Assembly: GCA_009909065.1 (NCBI GenBank)
Contig: JAAANZ010000010.1
Coordinates: 1-40,603, forward strand
Reading direction: 5' to 3'
From: Alphaproteobacteria bacterium
Lineage (GTDB): Bacteria > Pseudomonadota > Alphaproteobacteria > Caulobacterales > Hyphomonadaceae
Length of the DNA: 40,603 bases
The notes beneath the pieces were generated by a model, which searched no databases, had not been told where the DNA came from, and was given only the letters and a program-made list of their open reading frames with translations. The position numbers were made by a program, and so were the translations under genes. Positions 18,853-30,050 of this stretch are shown here, in pieces. The first letter of the stretch is position 1, and each line of letters opens with the position of its first letter.

Positions 18853-20217
18853 TCATTCGCCATAACGCGCCCGCAGCCAGTTCCAGCTGGCGCGAAGCCC
18901 TGTTGCGGCGCCGCCGGCCGGACGGCCATATTTGCCCTCGCGCCAGGCCCAGAGATCGAAATGCACCCAGTTTTCGGTGTCCACGAATTGCGAAAGATAG
19001 ACCGCTGCGGTGATCGAGCCGGCCATGCGCCCGCCGGCATTGCTGATATCGGCGATCGAGCTTTCCAGCATGGACTTGTAGGGCCGCCAGAGGGGCATGC
19101 GCCAGACCGGCTCGCCGGCCGCTGCGGCCTGGCGGGTCAGCTCACCGGCGATTTCGTCACTGTCGGTGTAGAAAGGCGGCAGGTCCGGGCCCAGCGCCAC
19201 GCGCGCCGCGCCGGTCAGGGTCGCAAAATCGAGGATCAGGTCCGGATCGCCCTCGCCGGCGCGCGCCAGGGCATCGCAAAGGATGAGCCGGCCCTCCGCG
19301 TCGGTATTGTCGATCTCGACAGTCAGCCCCTTGCGCGTGTCGAGCACATCGCCGGGACGAAAGGCCTCCCCTGAAACCGCATTCTCGACCGCGGGAATAT
19401 AGAGCTTCAGGTGCACCGGCAGATCGGCGCCCATGACGAGCGAGGCCAGCGCGATGGCATGCGCCGCCCCGCCCATATCCTTCTTCATCAGGCGCATGGA
19501 ATCGCCTGTCTTGATGTTCAGACCGCCGGTGTCGAAGGCAACGCCCTTGCCGACCAGGGCCAGTTCGGGATGGTCCGGATCGCCCCATTCCAGTTCGAGA
19601 AATCGCGGCTCGACCGGTCCGGCGCGTCCGACCGTATGAACCATCGGATAATTCCGCTTGAGGAGCTCATCGCCGATGACCGTCTCCAGTCTCGCGCCGT
19701 ATTGCTCGGCAAGTCCGGACATCACGGCCTGTATGGCATTCGGCCCCATATCCTCGGCCGGCGTATTGACCATGTCCCGGCAGAGCCGCACGGCCTCGGC
19801 CTCGCGCGAGAGGGCATCGCCCGGCGCTTCGCCCGGTATGACGAGCCTCGGCGGGGAATGCGGCGATTTCAGGTATTTCGTGAAACGGTAAGCCCCGTCG
19901 GCCCAGCCGGCGGCTGTCCAGGCAAACGGCCAGTCCGGCGGCGCGGCGGCGACCTCATAGTCGCCCTCCGGCAGGCACCCGGAAAGCGCGGCGAGCGCCA
20001 GACCGTCACTCCCGTCGCCAAGGCCGAACAGGACATCGCCAAGCCGTCCTTCGCTGTCGGGCATCCGCACCGACTGGCCGGCCATCGCGCTGAAACCTTG
20101 CGCCTGTGCGAAAGCCGCGAGCCGGCCGGGAAGCTCGGCCCCGGCGAAGCCGGACTCGGTGAACAGGTGGATACGGGTTGGCGCGCCCTTGGGGGCACGT
20201 GTGAAAGCGTCATGCAT
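18853..20217 (-). CDS. Leucyl aminopeptidase family protein (M17)
   Basis: A 454-residue dinuclear-metal aminopeptidase. The metal- and substrate-binding residues of the family are visible: Lys224 and Asp229 in GKGVAFDTGG, the Asp in KKDMGG, and Asp306, Glu308 and Arg310 in NTDAEGRL. The N-terminal domain is shorter and more divergent than in E. coli PepA, as in the alphaproteobacterial PepA-like group. It removes N-terminal residues from peptides in the cytoplasm. It starts at ATG 20217, divergent from the TPR lipoprotein gene, and is followed by the MarR-type regulator. Confidence 0.9.
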   Translation of the reverse strand: MHDAFTRAPKGAPTRIHLFTESGFAGAELPGRLAAFAQAQGFSAMAGQSVRMPDSEGRLGDVLFGLGDGSDGLALAALSGCLPEGDYEVAAAPPDWPFAWTAAGWADGAYRFTKYLKSPHSPPRLVIPGEAPGDALSREAEAVRLCRDMVNTPAEDMGPNAIQAVMSGLAEQYGARLETVIGDELLKRNYPMVHTVGRAGPVEPRFLELEWGDPDHPELALVGKGVAFDTGGLNIKTGDSMRLMKKDMGGAAHAIALASLVMGADLPVHLKLYIPAVENAVSGEAFRPGDVLDTRKGLTVEIDNTDAEGRLILCDALARAGEGDPDLILDFATLTGAARVALGPDLPPFYTDSDEIAGELTRQAAAAGEPVWRMPLWRPYKSMLESSIADISNAGGRMAGSITAAVYLSQFVDTENWVHFDLWAWREGKYGRPAGGAATGLRASWNWLRARYGE

Positions 20218-20255
20218 GGGCGGTTTCTCCAGGAAACGGGGCCGGGCGGAAACGG

Positions 20256-20284
20256 GTTAACCGCGGCGGGTGCAGCGTTAACCG
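20256..20284. promoter_or_regulatory. Two GTTAACCG elements 21 bp apart in a divergent promoter region
   Basis: GTTAACCG occurs at 20256-20263 and again at 20277-20284, in the same orientation and two helical turns apart. It lies between the aminopeptidase start (20217) and the TPR lipoprotein start (20345). TTAACC is the half-site of CtrA in Caulobacter-like bacteria, but the spacing is not the standard TTAA-N7-TTAA. The regulator is therefore uncertain. Confidence 0.4.
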
Positions 20285-20344
20285 AAACTTGACCCCGACC
20301 GTGTGACAGGGACTTGGGTTTCAAGATCGTCAGGAGAGGCAGCC

Positions 20345-21238
20345 ATGTCCAGTGCGCAAGGATGGAATGCCACAGTGGCGGGCCTGGCATTGGCCGCGCT
20401 TGGCGCCTGTGCCAGCGGAGTGTCCGCGCAGCCGCCGGGCGCTCCTTCGCCGGAGGCGGCCGAAGCCGGCCAAGCCGCCCCAACGGGCCCTGAAACCGGA
20501 GAGGGCGACAAGACCGGAGAGGGCGACGAGACCGCACTGTCGCGCGCGCAGATGCGCAAGGTGATCGACCGGGCGCCGCCCCTGGAACGGGCGAATTTCT
20601 GGGCCCGGGAACATGCCGAAAATCCCGATGACGTGGAGACCTCGCTGCGTTTCGGCCGGGCCCTGCGGGACATCGGCAGCCATGAACGTGCGGCCGAAAT
20701 CGCCTCCCAGGCGACGATCCTTCACCCCGAGAACGGCGAACTCTACCTGCTGATGGGCCGGGCCCTCGCCTCCCAGGACAAGCATGAAAAGGCGCGCGGC
20801 GCATTGCTGCGGGCGGTCATGCTGATGCCCGAGGATCAGGATGCGCTGGCCGCGCTGGGTCTTGCTCATGACCGTCTGGGCAATCACGAATCCGCACAGA
20901 CAGCCTATCGCCAGGCGTTGGATATCGCGCCCGATCGGGTGGCCACGCGTTCCAATCTCGGGCTGTCGCTGGCGCTGAGCGGTGATCTTGATGCCGCTGA
21001 GGCCGAACTGCGCAAAGCCGCCGAACATCCCGGGGCCAGCGTCAATGTGCAACAGAATCTGGCGCTCGTTCTGGGCCTGAAAGGCGATTACGAAGCTGCG
21101 CGCAGCGTGTCGGAAGGGGCCCCTGAAGACGTGATCGAGCAGAATCTCGAAACCCTGAAGGCCTTTCGCGGGGATGCGCCGCGTCCGGACCGCGCAGACG
21201 AGGCGGCCCTGCGCGGGGCCATGGTCACGGACCAATGA
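20345..21238 (+). CDS. TPR-repeat lipoprotein (TadD-like)
   Basis: A 297-residue protein with a signal sequence ending in the lipobox LGAC (Cys23). After the signal comes an Ala/Gly/Glu-rich linker that includes the tandem TGEGDK-TGEGDE, then TPR repeats such as AEIASQATILHPENGELYLLMGRAL and ALGLAHDRLGNHESAQTAYRQALDI split over several units. Architecture and length resemble TadD, the outer-membrane TPR lipoprotein of Flp (Tad) pilus systems, but no tad genes are adjacent, so this is only a resemblance. The start ATG 20345 has AGGAGAGG at 20331-20338. Two GTTAACCG elements lie upstream. Confidence 0.8.
   Translation: MSSAQGWNATVAGLALAALGACASGVSAQPPGAPSPEAAEAGQAAPTGPETGEGDKTGEGDETALSRAQMRKVIDRAPPLERANFWAREHAENPDDVETSLRFGRALRDIGSHERAAEIASQATILHPENGELYLLMGRALASQDKHEKARGALLRAVMLMPEDQDALAALGLAHDRLGNHESAQTAYRQALDIAPDRVATRSNLGLSLALSGDLDAAEAELRKAAEHPGASVNVQQNLALVLGLKGDYEAARSVSEGAPEDVIEQNLETLKAFRGDAPRPDRADEAALRGAMVTDQ
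20495..20530 (+). repeat. 18-bp in-frame tandem duplication
   Basis: ACCGGAGAGGGCGACAAG (20495-20512) is followed directly by the same 18 bases with one change, A to G (20513-20530). Because 18 is a multiple of three, the TPR lipoprotein simply gains six residues (TGEGDK then TGEGDE) in its flexible linker. Confidence 0.95.
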
Positions 21239-21245
21239 CCCCGCA

Positions 21246-21656
21246 TCAGCCGGGGGTAAGGGGCCGGGTGACAATCAGCTCCTGATGGTCGAGACCGGCC
21301 TCGCGGTGGCGGTGGGCCTCCTGGTAATTGTCGTGATTGAGCGTGGCGATGAAGGCCTGCCGGTTCGGAAACCAGTTGATCCAGACCATGTCCCAGTCGC
21401 CTTCGCCGATGAAAGACCGCTCGCCATCGCCCCTGAAGATGCATTGGCCGCCGACATCCTTCATCATCTCCTCGAACAGGTCGGCATAGCGCGCATAGGC
21501 CTCATACCCGGTCGAACCGTCGCCATGTTCGCGCGCGGTTTCGGGATACTCGGCATGAGGACGGAATTTCAGCAGGTTGACCTGCGCGACTGGGCCGTCA
21601 TGCGGATCGTCACGAAAGGCGCGGAACTGGTCGGCGGTGGGCTGGCGGGAGGTCAT
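21246..21656 (-). CDS. DUF1330 domain-containing protein
   Basis: A 136-residue protein with the ferredoxin-like (dimeric alpha-beta barrel) pattern of DUF1330: GPVAQVNLLKF, YARYADLFEEMMKDVGG, WDMVWINWFPNRQAFIATLNHDNYQEAHRHRE. Its function is unknown, and proteins of this fold are often small oxygenases, isomerases or binding proteins. The ATG at 21656 overlaps the TGA of the upstream Uma2 gene (TCAT at 21653-21656), so translation is probably coupled. The open frame extends to 21833, but that stretch lies inside uma2. Confidence 0.8.
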   Translation of the reverse strand: MTSRQPTADQFRAFRDDPHDGPVAQVNLLKFRPHAEYPETAREHGDGSTGYEAYARYADLFEEMMKDVGGQCIFRGDGERSFIGEGDWDMVWINWFPNRQAFIATLNHDNYQEAHRHREAGLDHQELIVTRPLTPG

Positions 21657-22255
21657 GTGCGCTCCTCGGATGGGTCTGGCGGGCCGACGATCCCGGCAAT
21701 GTTCACGGCGAGGCCGGGCGCGAAAAGGGGGTCGAGGGTGGTGTCGAAGGGGTATGACAGGATTTCGCCAAATCGATTCCCGTCCGGCCGGCGATGGAGC
21801 GTGACCTCCCCGGATCGCGCGTTCAATACCCACAACTCCTCTATCTCCCAGCGCGCATAGATCTGCGCCTTGTCGCCAGTGTCATACGACACTGAGCTGT
21901 CCGCGACCTCTATCACGAGCCGGCAATCGGCGCTCGTCAGACCTCTTGCGCTGGCGGAAGCCGGACAGATGACTATGTCGGGTTCGACAAATTCGGTTTC
22001 CGAGAGCCTCAGTGTCGTTTCCACCGCGACACTATAGTCTTCCGGGAGTTTTCGGATAAGCCAGTTGCTCAATCCGATCTTGTAACGCTCATGCCGGATG
22101 TTTTTCGGGCTCATCTCGACCAGCACCCCGTCAATAAGTTCGAGCCGCTCGTCAGGGCCAATGATGCCCGCCTCAACCATGGCGAAGACCTCATCCACCG
22201 TCAGCTTGCGCTGGCGGGTGTCGGCGTCTTCCGAGAGAGACCATTGCAGACCCAT
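21653..22255 (-). CDS. Uma2 family putative endonuclease (DUF820)
   Basis: A 200-residue PD-(D/E)XK-fold protein. The catalytic set looks complete: Glu47 in GVLVEMSP, Asp93 in EPDIVI, Glu116 in LVIEVADSS and Lys129 in GDKAQIYA. Family members are abundant in cyanobacteria and scattered elsewhere, with no settled role. Here the gene sits just downstream of the DPP-IV gene and overlaps the DUF1330 gene by four bases. The start is ATG 22255. Confidence 0.87.
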   Translation of the reverse strand: MGLQWSLSEDADTRQRKLTVDEVFAMVEAGIIGPDERLELIDGVLVEMSPKNIRHERYKIGLSNWLIRKLPEDYSVAVETTLRLSETEFVEPDIVICPASASARGLTSADCRLVIEVADSSVSYDTGDKAQIYARWEIEELWVLNARSGEVTLHRRPDGNRFGEILSYPFDTTLDPLFAPGLAVNIAGIVGPPDPSEERT

Positions 22256-22286
22256 CAGGTAAGAATAACCGCCCCGCGCGCGCCTG

Positions 22287-24624
<2,338 letters not shown>

Positions 24625-24940
24625 GGCCCGATAAAGCGCCCGTTTCGGGCCGCTTCGTCAAGCGCAGGACAGGCTTTTTGCCGTCTGACATGCAGGCCGT
24701 CACGCCTGGCAGCGGCGTCGGGCTTGACCTTGCGGCGCGATTGCCGCATGGCCGCATGTGTCGCAGCGCAAAATGGATTGCGCATGGGGCGGGTGGCGTG
24801 AATGGCATCGGGCCGGATCTGTCCGGCGGGTGCGAGCTTCCCCCTTAACGACACCGTTTTCCCGACACCCCAATTCACGCGGGGGCGTTCCCATCGAGTT
24901 TCCGGTCACGGCGGCCGGGGACCCCGGCGATGCGCCTTGA
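24625..24940. other. Intergenic region upstream of the DEAD-box helicase gene
   Basis: A 316-bp divergent gap. The only structure I see is the palindrome CCGGGGACCCCGG at 24915-24927, close before the helicase start. No protein-like short ORF, RNA gene or riboswitch is recognisable. DEAD-box helicase genes often have long 5' leaders, which may account for part of the space. Confidence 0.35.
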
Positions 24941-26317
24941 ATGTCGTGCGCGCCGGCATATGAAAGACTTCGAGACTTGACCCGATTTACCGAACTCGGC
25001 CTGCACAAACAGGTGCTAAAGGCCGTCAGCCAGCAGGGCTATGACACACCGACACCGATCCAGGCGCAGGCGATCCCGCCGCTCCTGGAAGGGCGCGACC
25101 TTCTCGGTATCGCGCAGACGGGCACCGGCAAGACCGCCGCCTTTGCCCTGCCGACGCTGCACCATCTCGTCAGCGAACCCCGCAAGCGGCGCAGCAAGAC
25201 CCCGCGCGTGCTGGTTCTCTCACCGACGCGCGAGCTGGCCCTGCAGATCGCCGAGAGCTTTACCGGCTATGGCGCCTTCATGGATTGCCGTGTCGAAACC
25301 GTGTTCGGCGGCGTCAAGATCGGTCGCCAGATCCGGAACATGGAGCGCGGCTGCGAGGTCGTGGTCGCCACGCCGGGCCGTCTGGTGGACCTCATGCAGC
25401 AGGGCGCGATCGAGCTTGGCGGAGTTGAGATCCTCATCCTCGACGAGGCCGACCAGATGCTGGACATGGGCTTCATCCATGACCTGAAGAAGATCATGGC
25501 AAGAGTGCCCGATACCCGCCAGACGCTGCTCTTGTCGGCGACCATGCCGAAACTCATCGGCGACCTCGCCCAGCGCTACCTGACGGACCCGGTGCGCGTG
25601 TCCATCGCCCCGGAAAGCACGACAGCCGAGCGCGTCGACCAGGGCGTCATCCATGTGGCCAATGGCGACAAGCTGGCCATGCTGGAAGCCGTGCTGTCGG
25701 GCGAAGAGATCGAGCGGGCGCTGGTCTTCACCCGTACCAAGCACGGCGCCGACAAGCTTGTCCGCAAGCTCCTGGCCAAGGGCATCCAGGCGCAGGCCAT
25801 CCATGGCAACAAGTCGCAGAACCAGCGGGTCAAGGCGCTGGAAGCCTTCCGCGCCGGAAAATGCCCCGTCCTGATCGCCACGGACATCGCTGCGCGCGGG
25901 ATCGATGTCGATGGCATCAGCCATGTCCTGAATTTCGAAATGCCCAATGTCGCCGAGCAATATGTTCACCGGATCGGGCGCACCGCGCGGGCCGGGCGGG
26001 CCGGCTCGGCGGTCTCGCTGGTGGCCGGTGACGAGCTTTATTACCTGCGCGAGATCGAGAAGGTCACGCGCGCCCGAATCCCGGTCCTGCCGGCGCCCGA
26101 GGGCTGCGAGGCCATCGCCCTGCCCGAACCGGACCGGAACATGCGCGTGACCAAGCCGAAAGGCCCGGGACGTGGCCAGGGCGGCGGGGGTGGCGCCGGA
26201 AAGCCGCGCGGCCAGCGTCAGGGCGCAAGCGGCAAGCCCGCCGGACAGGCCGGCGGCGGCGGCAAGCCGGGCGGCCGCCAGCGCCAGCGCCGGCGCGCCT
26301 CGGCCAGCGCGGGTTAA
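24941..26317 (+). CDS. DEAD-box ATP-dependent RNA helicase (RhlE-like)
   Basis: A 458-residue RNA helicase. The Q-motif region (GYDTPTPIQAQAI), motif I AQTGTGKT at 58-65, motif Ia PTRELALQ, TPGR, motif II DEAD at 168-171, motif III SAT at 199-201, and the second-domain motifs TDIAARGIDV and HRIGRTARAGRAG are all present. The last 60 residues are a Gly/Arg/Lys/Gln-rich basic tail typical of RhlE proteins. These proteins remodel RNA in ribosome assembly and mRNA decay, especially in the cold. The start is uncertain: ATG 24941 adds 12 residues, while TTG 24977 gives MTRFTELGL, the usual beginning of the family, and may be the real one. Confidence 0.92.
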   Translation: MSCAPAYERLRDLTRFTELGLHKQVLKAVSQQGYDTPTPIQAQAIPPLLEGRDLLGIAQTGTGKTAAFALPTLHHLVSEPRKRRSKTPRVLVLSPTRELALQIAESFTGYGAFMDCRVETVFGGVKIGRQIRNMERGCEVVVATPGRLVDLMQQGAIELGGVEILILDEADQMLDMGFIHDLKKIMARVPDTRQTLLLSATMPKLIGDLAQRYLTDPVRVSIAPESTTAERVDQGVIHVANGDKLAMLEAVLSGEEIERALVFTRTKHGADKLVRKLLAKGIQAQAIHGNKSQNQRVKALEAFRAGKCPVLIATDIAARGIDVDGISHVLNFEMPNVAEQYVHRIGRTARAGRAGSAVSLVAGDELYYLREIEKVTRARIPVLPAPEGCEAIALPEPDRNMRVTKPKGPGRGQGGGGGAGKPRGQRQGASGKPAGQAGGGGKPGGRQRQRRRASASAG

Positions 26318-26376
26318 AGCACCGCCCCCACGTCACCGATTGCGGCGCAGGCCGCCGCCGGCCTAGACTGGCGGCC

Positions 26377-27372
26377 ATGAGCGAGACACAGGACCGGCTG
26401 GTCAAGGACCAGCCTGCGGAGATGCCGTCGGAAGGCGGCCCGCTGGCACAGTATCATGGCGAGCGCCCCCCCGCCCCGGACTGGTTCCTGCGCGCGGTGG
26501 CCCAGCCTTATGAGGTCCACAATGTCGAGGTGGCCGGCGCGAACGTACGATACCAGCGCTGGGGGCCGCGCGATGCGCCGGGCCTGCTGCTGGTGCATGG
26601 CAATGGCGCGCATGCCCATTGGTGGGACTTCATCGCCCCCTATTTCGCCGAGCGCTACAATGTCGCGGCCATGACCTTCAGCGGCATGGGCGACAGCGAG
26701 CGGCGCGACGCCTATGACATGGACACATTCGCCGCCGAGGAAATCGCGGTCTGCGAGCATGCGGGCATGTTCGAACATGCGATCAAGCCGGTGATCTGCG
26801 CCCACAGTTTCGGCGGTTTCGTCACCATGCTCACCGGCGCCGATCATGGCGAGAAGCTGACCGGGACGGTGATCGTCGACAGCCCGGTCAATCCGCCCGA
26901 CCATCCGCGGGGCGGCCCGCCGCGCGGCGTGCGCCAAAACAAGGTCTATCGCGATCTCAACGCGGCGCTCGCCCGTTTCCGCCTCGCCCCGCCGCAGGAA
27001 TGCGAAAACCATTTCATCATGGACTATATCGCCCGCTGGAGCCTGAAGAAGGCGTCAGAGGAGGAGGGCGGGCCCGGCTGGACCTGGAAATTCGACCCGC
27101 GCATCTGGCAGCGATTCGAGGCGGGCCGGGACTCCTCGCAGCTTTTGCGCGCCACGGGATGCCGTATCGCGATCTTTCGCGGAGAGGACAGCGCGCTCAT
27201 GCTGGATGATGTGGGCGATTACATGCAGGAGCTTCTCGGCCATGAAGTGCCCTATATTTCCATCCCGCATGCCCGCCATCATGTCATGATCGACCAGCCG
27301 CTGGCCTTTGTCGCCGCCCTGCGCACGCTGCTGGCGGAATGGGACCATTCCAGCCCGAACCGCTCGGTCTGA
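26377..27372 (+). CDS. Alpha/beta hydrolase
   Basis: A 331-residue alpha/beta-hydrolase fold protein. It has the oxyanion segment LLVHGNGAHAHWW, the nucleophile elbow CAHSFGG with Ser144, a Gly-rich PDHPRGGPPRG cap region, and the likely catalytic histidine in HARHHVMIDQP. A leading stretch of about 40 residues precedes the fold. The substrate cannot be told; ester or epoxide hydrolysis are both possible. It follows the helicase gene by 59 bp, and an intergenic region of about 450 bp leads to groES. Confidence 0.82.
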   Translation: MSETQDRLVKDQPAEMPSEGGPLAQYHGERPPAPDWFLRAVAQPYEVHNVEVAGANVRYQRWGPRDAPGLLLVHGNGAHAHWWDFIAPYFAERYNVAAMTFSGMGDSERRDAYDMDTFAAEEIAVCEHAGMFEHAIKPVICAHSFGGFVTMLTGADHGEKLTGTVIVDSPVNPPDHPRGGPPRGVRQNKVYRDLNAALARFRLAPPQECENHFIMDYIARWSLKKASEEEGGPGWTWKFDPRIWQRFEAGRDSSQLLRATGCRIAIFRGEDSALMLDDVGDYMQELLGHEVPYISIPHARHHVMIDQPLAFVAALRTLLAEWDHSSPNRSV

Positions 27373-27727
27373 CAGGGGTCAGGGCGTGACCTGGCGAGCA
27401 TAGCCCTCATTATCCTCGACACATTCAGGCGGCCGGGTGATGTCGTGGAGTACGCCGACAAAAGCCGCCGTGATCACCACACACGGACCGTAACCTGAAA
27501 CGCCGGGGCGCCCCGCAGCAGGCGGATGCGGTGGCTCGCCAAGATCGCCCTGCAGGCGCTCCGGGACATGGGACCCGGGAACATGCGAGCCTCGCTGGAA
27601 TGGCTCGCCGGCGCCGCCAACACATTGAAATGAGGCGAGGGGCCCGGTGAGGCCCCGCAGAGACATCAAAATTCTGCAAACCGGCATATTGACGCGCCCG
27701 CGGTCGTCGCCTAACTGCCAGCCATCG
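27373..27727. other. Intergenic region upstream of the groESL promoter
   Basis: About 350 bp without a convincing gene. A minus-strand open frame (27379-27738) has a plausible-looking C-terminus (GVLHDITRPPECVEDNEGYA) but would begin inside the CIRCE operator, and I know no homologue. A 6-bp hairpin, GGGGCC-CGGTGA-GGCCCC, occupies 27639-27656. It could be a remnant of a small gene. Confidence 0.3.
27689..27717 (+). promoter_or_regulatory. Likely promoter of groESL
   Basis: TTGACG at 27689-27694 is a good -35 element. TAACTG at 27712-27717 is a weak -10 at 17-bp spacing. The CIRCE operator begins 11 bp further on, where transcription should start. The placement fits HrcA repression of this promoter. 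A heat-shock sigma-32 promoter cannot be excluded. Confidence 0.5.
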
Positions 27728-27754
27728 TTAGCAGTCACCGGGATGGAGTGCTAA
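27728..27754 (+). promoter_or_regulatory. CIRCE operator (HrcA binding site)
   Basis: The inverted repeat TTAGCAGTC-N9-GAGTGCTAA matches the CIRCE consensus (TTAGCACTC-N9-GAGTGCTAA) with one mismatch in the left arm. It lies 66 bp upstream of the groES start. HrcA binds this element and represses groESL until heat or misfolded protein occupies GroEL. Confidence 0.93.
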
Positions 27755-27820
27755 CAGCGCTCCATCCCGGCCTGCCAGACGAGATATCGGATCAGTTCTA
27801 GACGAGGAAAAGAGGGACAT

Positions 27821-28108
27821 ATGGCATTCCGTCCACTCCATGACCGGGTGCTCGTTCGCCGCATCGAGGAGAGCGAGAAAACTGCTGGCGGGATCATCAT
27901 CCCGGACACGGCCAAGGAAAAGCCCCAGCAGGGTGAAGTGCTTGCGGTCGGCAACGGCTCCATCGGCGACGACAATGAGCGTATCCCGCTGGAAGTGAAG
28001 GCCGGGGACAAGGTCCTGTTCGGCAAGTGGTCGGGCTCGGAAGTCACCATTGATGGTGAAGAGCTGCTGATCATGAAGGAAACCGACATTCTGGGAGTCA
28101 TCGACTGA
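27821..28108 (+). CDS. groES: Co-chaperonin GroES
   Basis: A 95-residue Hsp10 that caps the GroEL ring as a heptamer. It is canonical throughout: [19 protein letters not shown], the mobile loop [34 protein letters not shown] and EELLIMKE with DILGVI at the end. A GAGG ribosome site lies upstream. It is first gene of the operon, behind CIRCE, with groEL 108 bp downstream. Confidence 0.98.
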   Translation: MAFRPLHDRVLVRRIEESEKTAGGIIIPDTAKEKPQQGEVLAVGNGSIGDDNERIPLEVKAGDKVLFGKWSGSEVTIDGEELLIMKETDILGVID

Positions 28109-28216
28109 GCTTCGCGCGCCGGTTCGCGCAGCGGCGGCTGACGCCCTGTCGCCCGGCGCTGCGAAGACGTTGACACTCCACAACCGACACAACCCGAAAC
28201 CGAAAAGGATACCGAA

Positions 28217-29869
28217 ATGGCAGCCAAGCATGTGCATTTTGGCAGCGAAGCGCGCGACGAGATGATGCGCGGCATCGACACGCTGGCCCGCGCGGTCCGC
28301 GTCACGCTCGGCCCCAAGGGCCGCAATGTCGTCATCGAGAAATCCTTCGGCGCCCCGCGCACCACGAAGGATGGCGTGACGGTCGCCAAGGAAATCGAGC
28401 TTGAAGGCAAGTTCGAGAATATGGGCGCGCAGATGCTGCGCGAAGTCGCCTCCAAGGCCAATGACGTGGCCGGCGACGGCACCACCACGGCCACGGTTCT
28501 CGGCCATGCCATCGTCAAGGAAGGCATGAAGCGCGTGGCCGCGGGCATGAACCCGATGGACCTCAAGCGCGGCATCGACAAGGCGACGCTGGAAGTCGTC
28601 GAGAGCCTGGCCAAGGCCTCGAAAAAGGTCTCCACCGGCGAGGAAATTTCCCAGATCGGCTCGATTTCGGCCAATGGCGACCGCACCATCGGCGACATGA
28701 TCGCCCAGGCCATGGACAAGGTCGGCAATGAAGGGGTGATCACGGTCGAGGAAGCCAAGTCGCTCGAGACCGAGCTCGACGTTGTCGAGGGCATGCAGTT
28801 CGACCGCGGCTATCTCAGCCCCTATTTCATCACCGATGCGGACAAGATGATCACCGAACTGGATGATCCGATGATCCTCATCCACGAGAAGAAGCTGTCC
28901 TCGCTGCAGCCGATGCTGCCGATCCTGGAAAGCGTCGTGCAGTCCCAGCGCCCGCTTCTCATCATTGCCGAGGATGTCGACGGTGAAGCCCTCGCCACGC
29001 TGGTGGTCAACAAGCTGCGCGGCGGTCTGAAAGTCGCTGCGGTGAAGGCACCGGGCTTCGGCGACCGCCGCAAGGCCATGCTTCAGGACATCGCCACCCT
29101 CACCGGCGGCCAGGTCGTTTCCGAGGATGTTGGCATCAAGCTCGAGAATGTCACCATGGACATGCTCGGCACCGCCAAGCGGGTGAACCTGACCAAGGAC
29201 GACACCACCGTTGTCGACGGGGCCGGCGACAAGAAGGATATCGAGGCGCGCGTGGCCCAGATCCGCAAGCAGATCGAGGACTCCACATCCGACTATGACA
29301 AGGAAAAGCTCCAGGAGCGCCTTGCCAAGCTCGCCGGCGGTGTGGCCGTGATCAAGGTCGGCGGTGCCACCGAGGTCGAGGTGAAGGAGCGCAAGGATCG
29401 TGTCGATGACGCGCTGAATGCCACCCGTGCCGCGGTCGAAGAAGGCATTGTTGCCGGCGGCGGCGTCGCCCTGCTGCGCGCGGTGCAGTCACTCAAGGTG
29501 AAGGGCGAGAACGAGGACGAGCAGGCCGGTATCGACATTGTCCGCCGCGCCCTGGAAGCCCCGGTCCGCCAGATCGTCGAGAATGCCGGAATCGAGGGCT
29601 CCGTGGTCGTCAATTCGGTCCTGTCGGAGAAGAAGGCCTCCTATGGCTTCAACGCCCAGACCGAGGATTATGGCGACCTGATCGAGATGGGCATCATCGA
29701 CCCGGCCAAGGTGGTCCGGGCCGCCCTGCAGAATGCCGCCTCGGTTGCCGGCCTGATGATCACCACCGAAGCGGCGATCACCGAGGCGCCGAAGGAAGAA
29801 GGCGCCGCCGCCGGCGGTGGCGGCATGCCCGATATGGGCGGAATGGGGGGCATGGGCGGCATGATGTAA
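28217..29869 (+). CDS. groEL: Chaperonin GroEL
   Basis: A 550-residue Hsp60 that folds proteins in a double seven-member ring with GroES. The ATP site motif [12 protein letters not shown], the apical domain and the C-terminal Gly-Gly-Met tail ([10 protein letters not shown]) are all typical. [20 protein letters not shown] is the usual alphaproteobacterial start. An 8-T hairpin terminator ends the operon. Confidence 0.98.
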   Translation: MAAKHVHFGSEARDEMMRGIDTLARAVRVTLGPKGRNVVIEKSFGAPRTTKDGVTVAKEIELEGKFENMGAQMLREVASKANDVAGDGTTTATVLGHAIVKEGMKRVAAGMNPMDLKRGIDKATLEVVESLAKASKKVSTGEEISQIGSISANGDRTIGDMIAQAMDKVGNEGVITVEEAKSLETELDVVEGMQFDRGYLSPYFITDADKMITELDDPMILIHEKKLSSLQPMLPILESVVQSQRPLLIIAEDVDGEALATLVVNKLRGGLKVAAVKAPGFGDRRKAMLQDIATLTGGQVVSEDVGIKLENVTMDMLGTAKRVNLTKDDTTVVDGAGDKKDIEARVAQIRKQIEDSTSDYDKEKLQERLAKLAGGVAVIKVGGATEVEVKERKDRVDDALNATRAAVEEGIVAGGGVALLRAVQSLKVKGENEDEQAGIDIVRRALEAPVRQIVENAGIEGSVVVNSVLSEKKASYGFNAQTEDYGDLIEMGIIDPAKVVRAALQNAASVAGLMITTEAAITEAPKEEGAAAGGGGMPDMGGMGGMGGMM

Positions 29870-29909
29870 GCCCGCCCCGGTCCCGCGCCTTCGGGCAGAC
29901 CCGAATGAA

Positions 29910-29943
29910 GCGGCCCCCTCCTTGAAGGGGGCCGCTTTTTTTT
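29910..29943 (+). terminator. Intrinsic terminator of groESL
   Basis: GCGGCCCCCT at 29910-29919 pairs perfectly with AGGGGGCCGC at 29926-29935 around a six-base loop. Eight T follow at 29936-29943. It lies 40 bp past the groEL stop. Confidence 0.95.
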
Positions 29944-30003
29944 GCCCGGTCCGGCGCGAGCGCGGCCAAGTTTCTGCAGCCGGGTTGCGGACAGATTTCA
30001 GTC

Positions 30004-30021
30004 TTGTCACAGAACTGTCAG
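30004..30021 (+). promoter_or_regulatory. Pho box upstream of pstC
   Basis: Two 7-bp direct repeats, TTGTCAC (30004-30010) and CTGTCAG (30015-30021), are separated by four bases, the layout of a PhoB-binding Pho box (CTGTCAT-N4-CTGTCAT). A weak -10 (TAGAGG, 30032-30037) follows ten bases later, as expected for a PhoB-activated promoter that lacks a -35. The box is 30 bp before the pstC start. Confidence 0.75.
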
Positions 30022-30050
30022 CATGACGGCCTAGAGGGGAATGGGAGTTC

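Noticed and set aside
24915-24927. CCGGGGACCCCGG palindrome as a regulator site
   Set aside because: A short GC palindrome is expected by chance in this composition and matches no known operator.
26160-26317. GGC-rich repeat tract as a regulatory repeat
   Set aside because: It encodes the Gly/Arg/Gln tail that RhlE-type helicases normally carry.
27379-27738. 119-residue minus-strand gene
   Set aside because: Its start would lie inside the CIRCE operator, most of its sequence is low-complexity, and no family is recognised. Kept only as a possible remnant.
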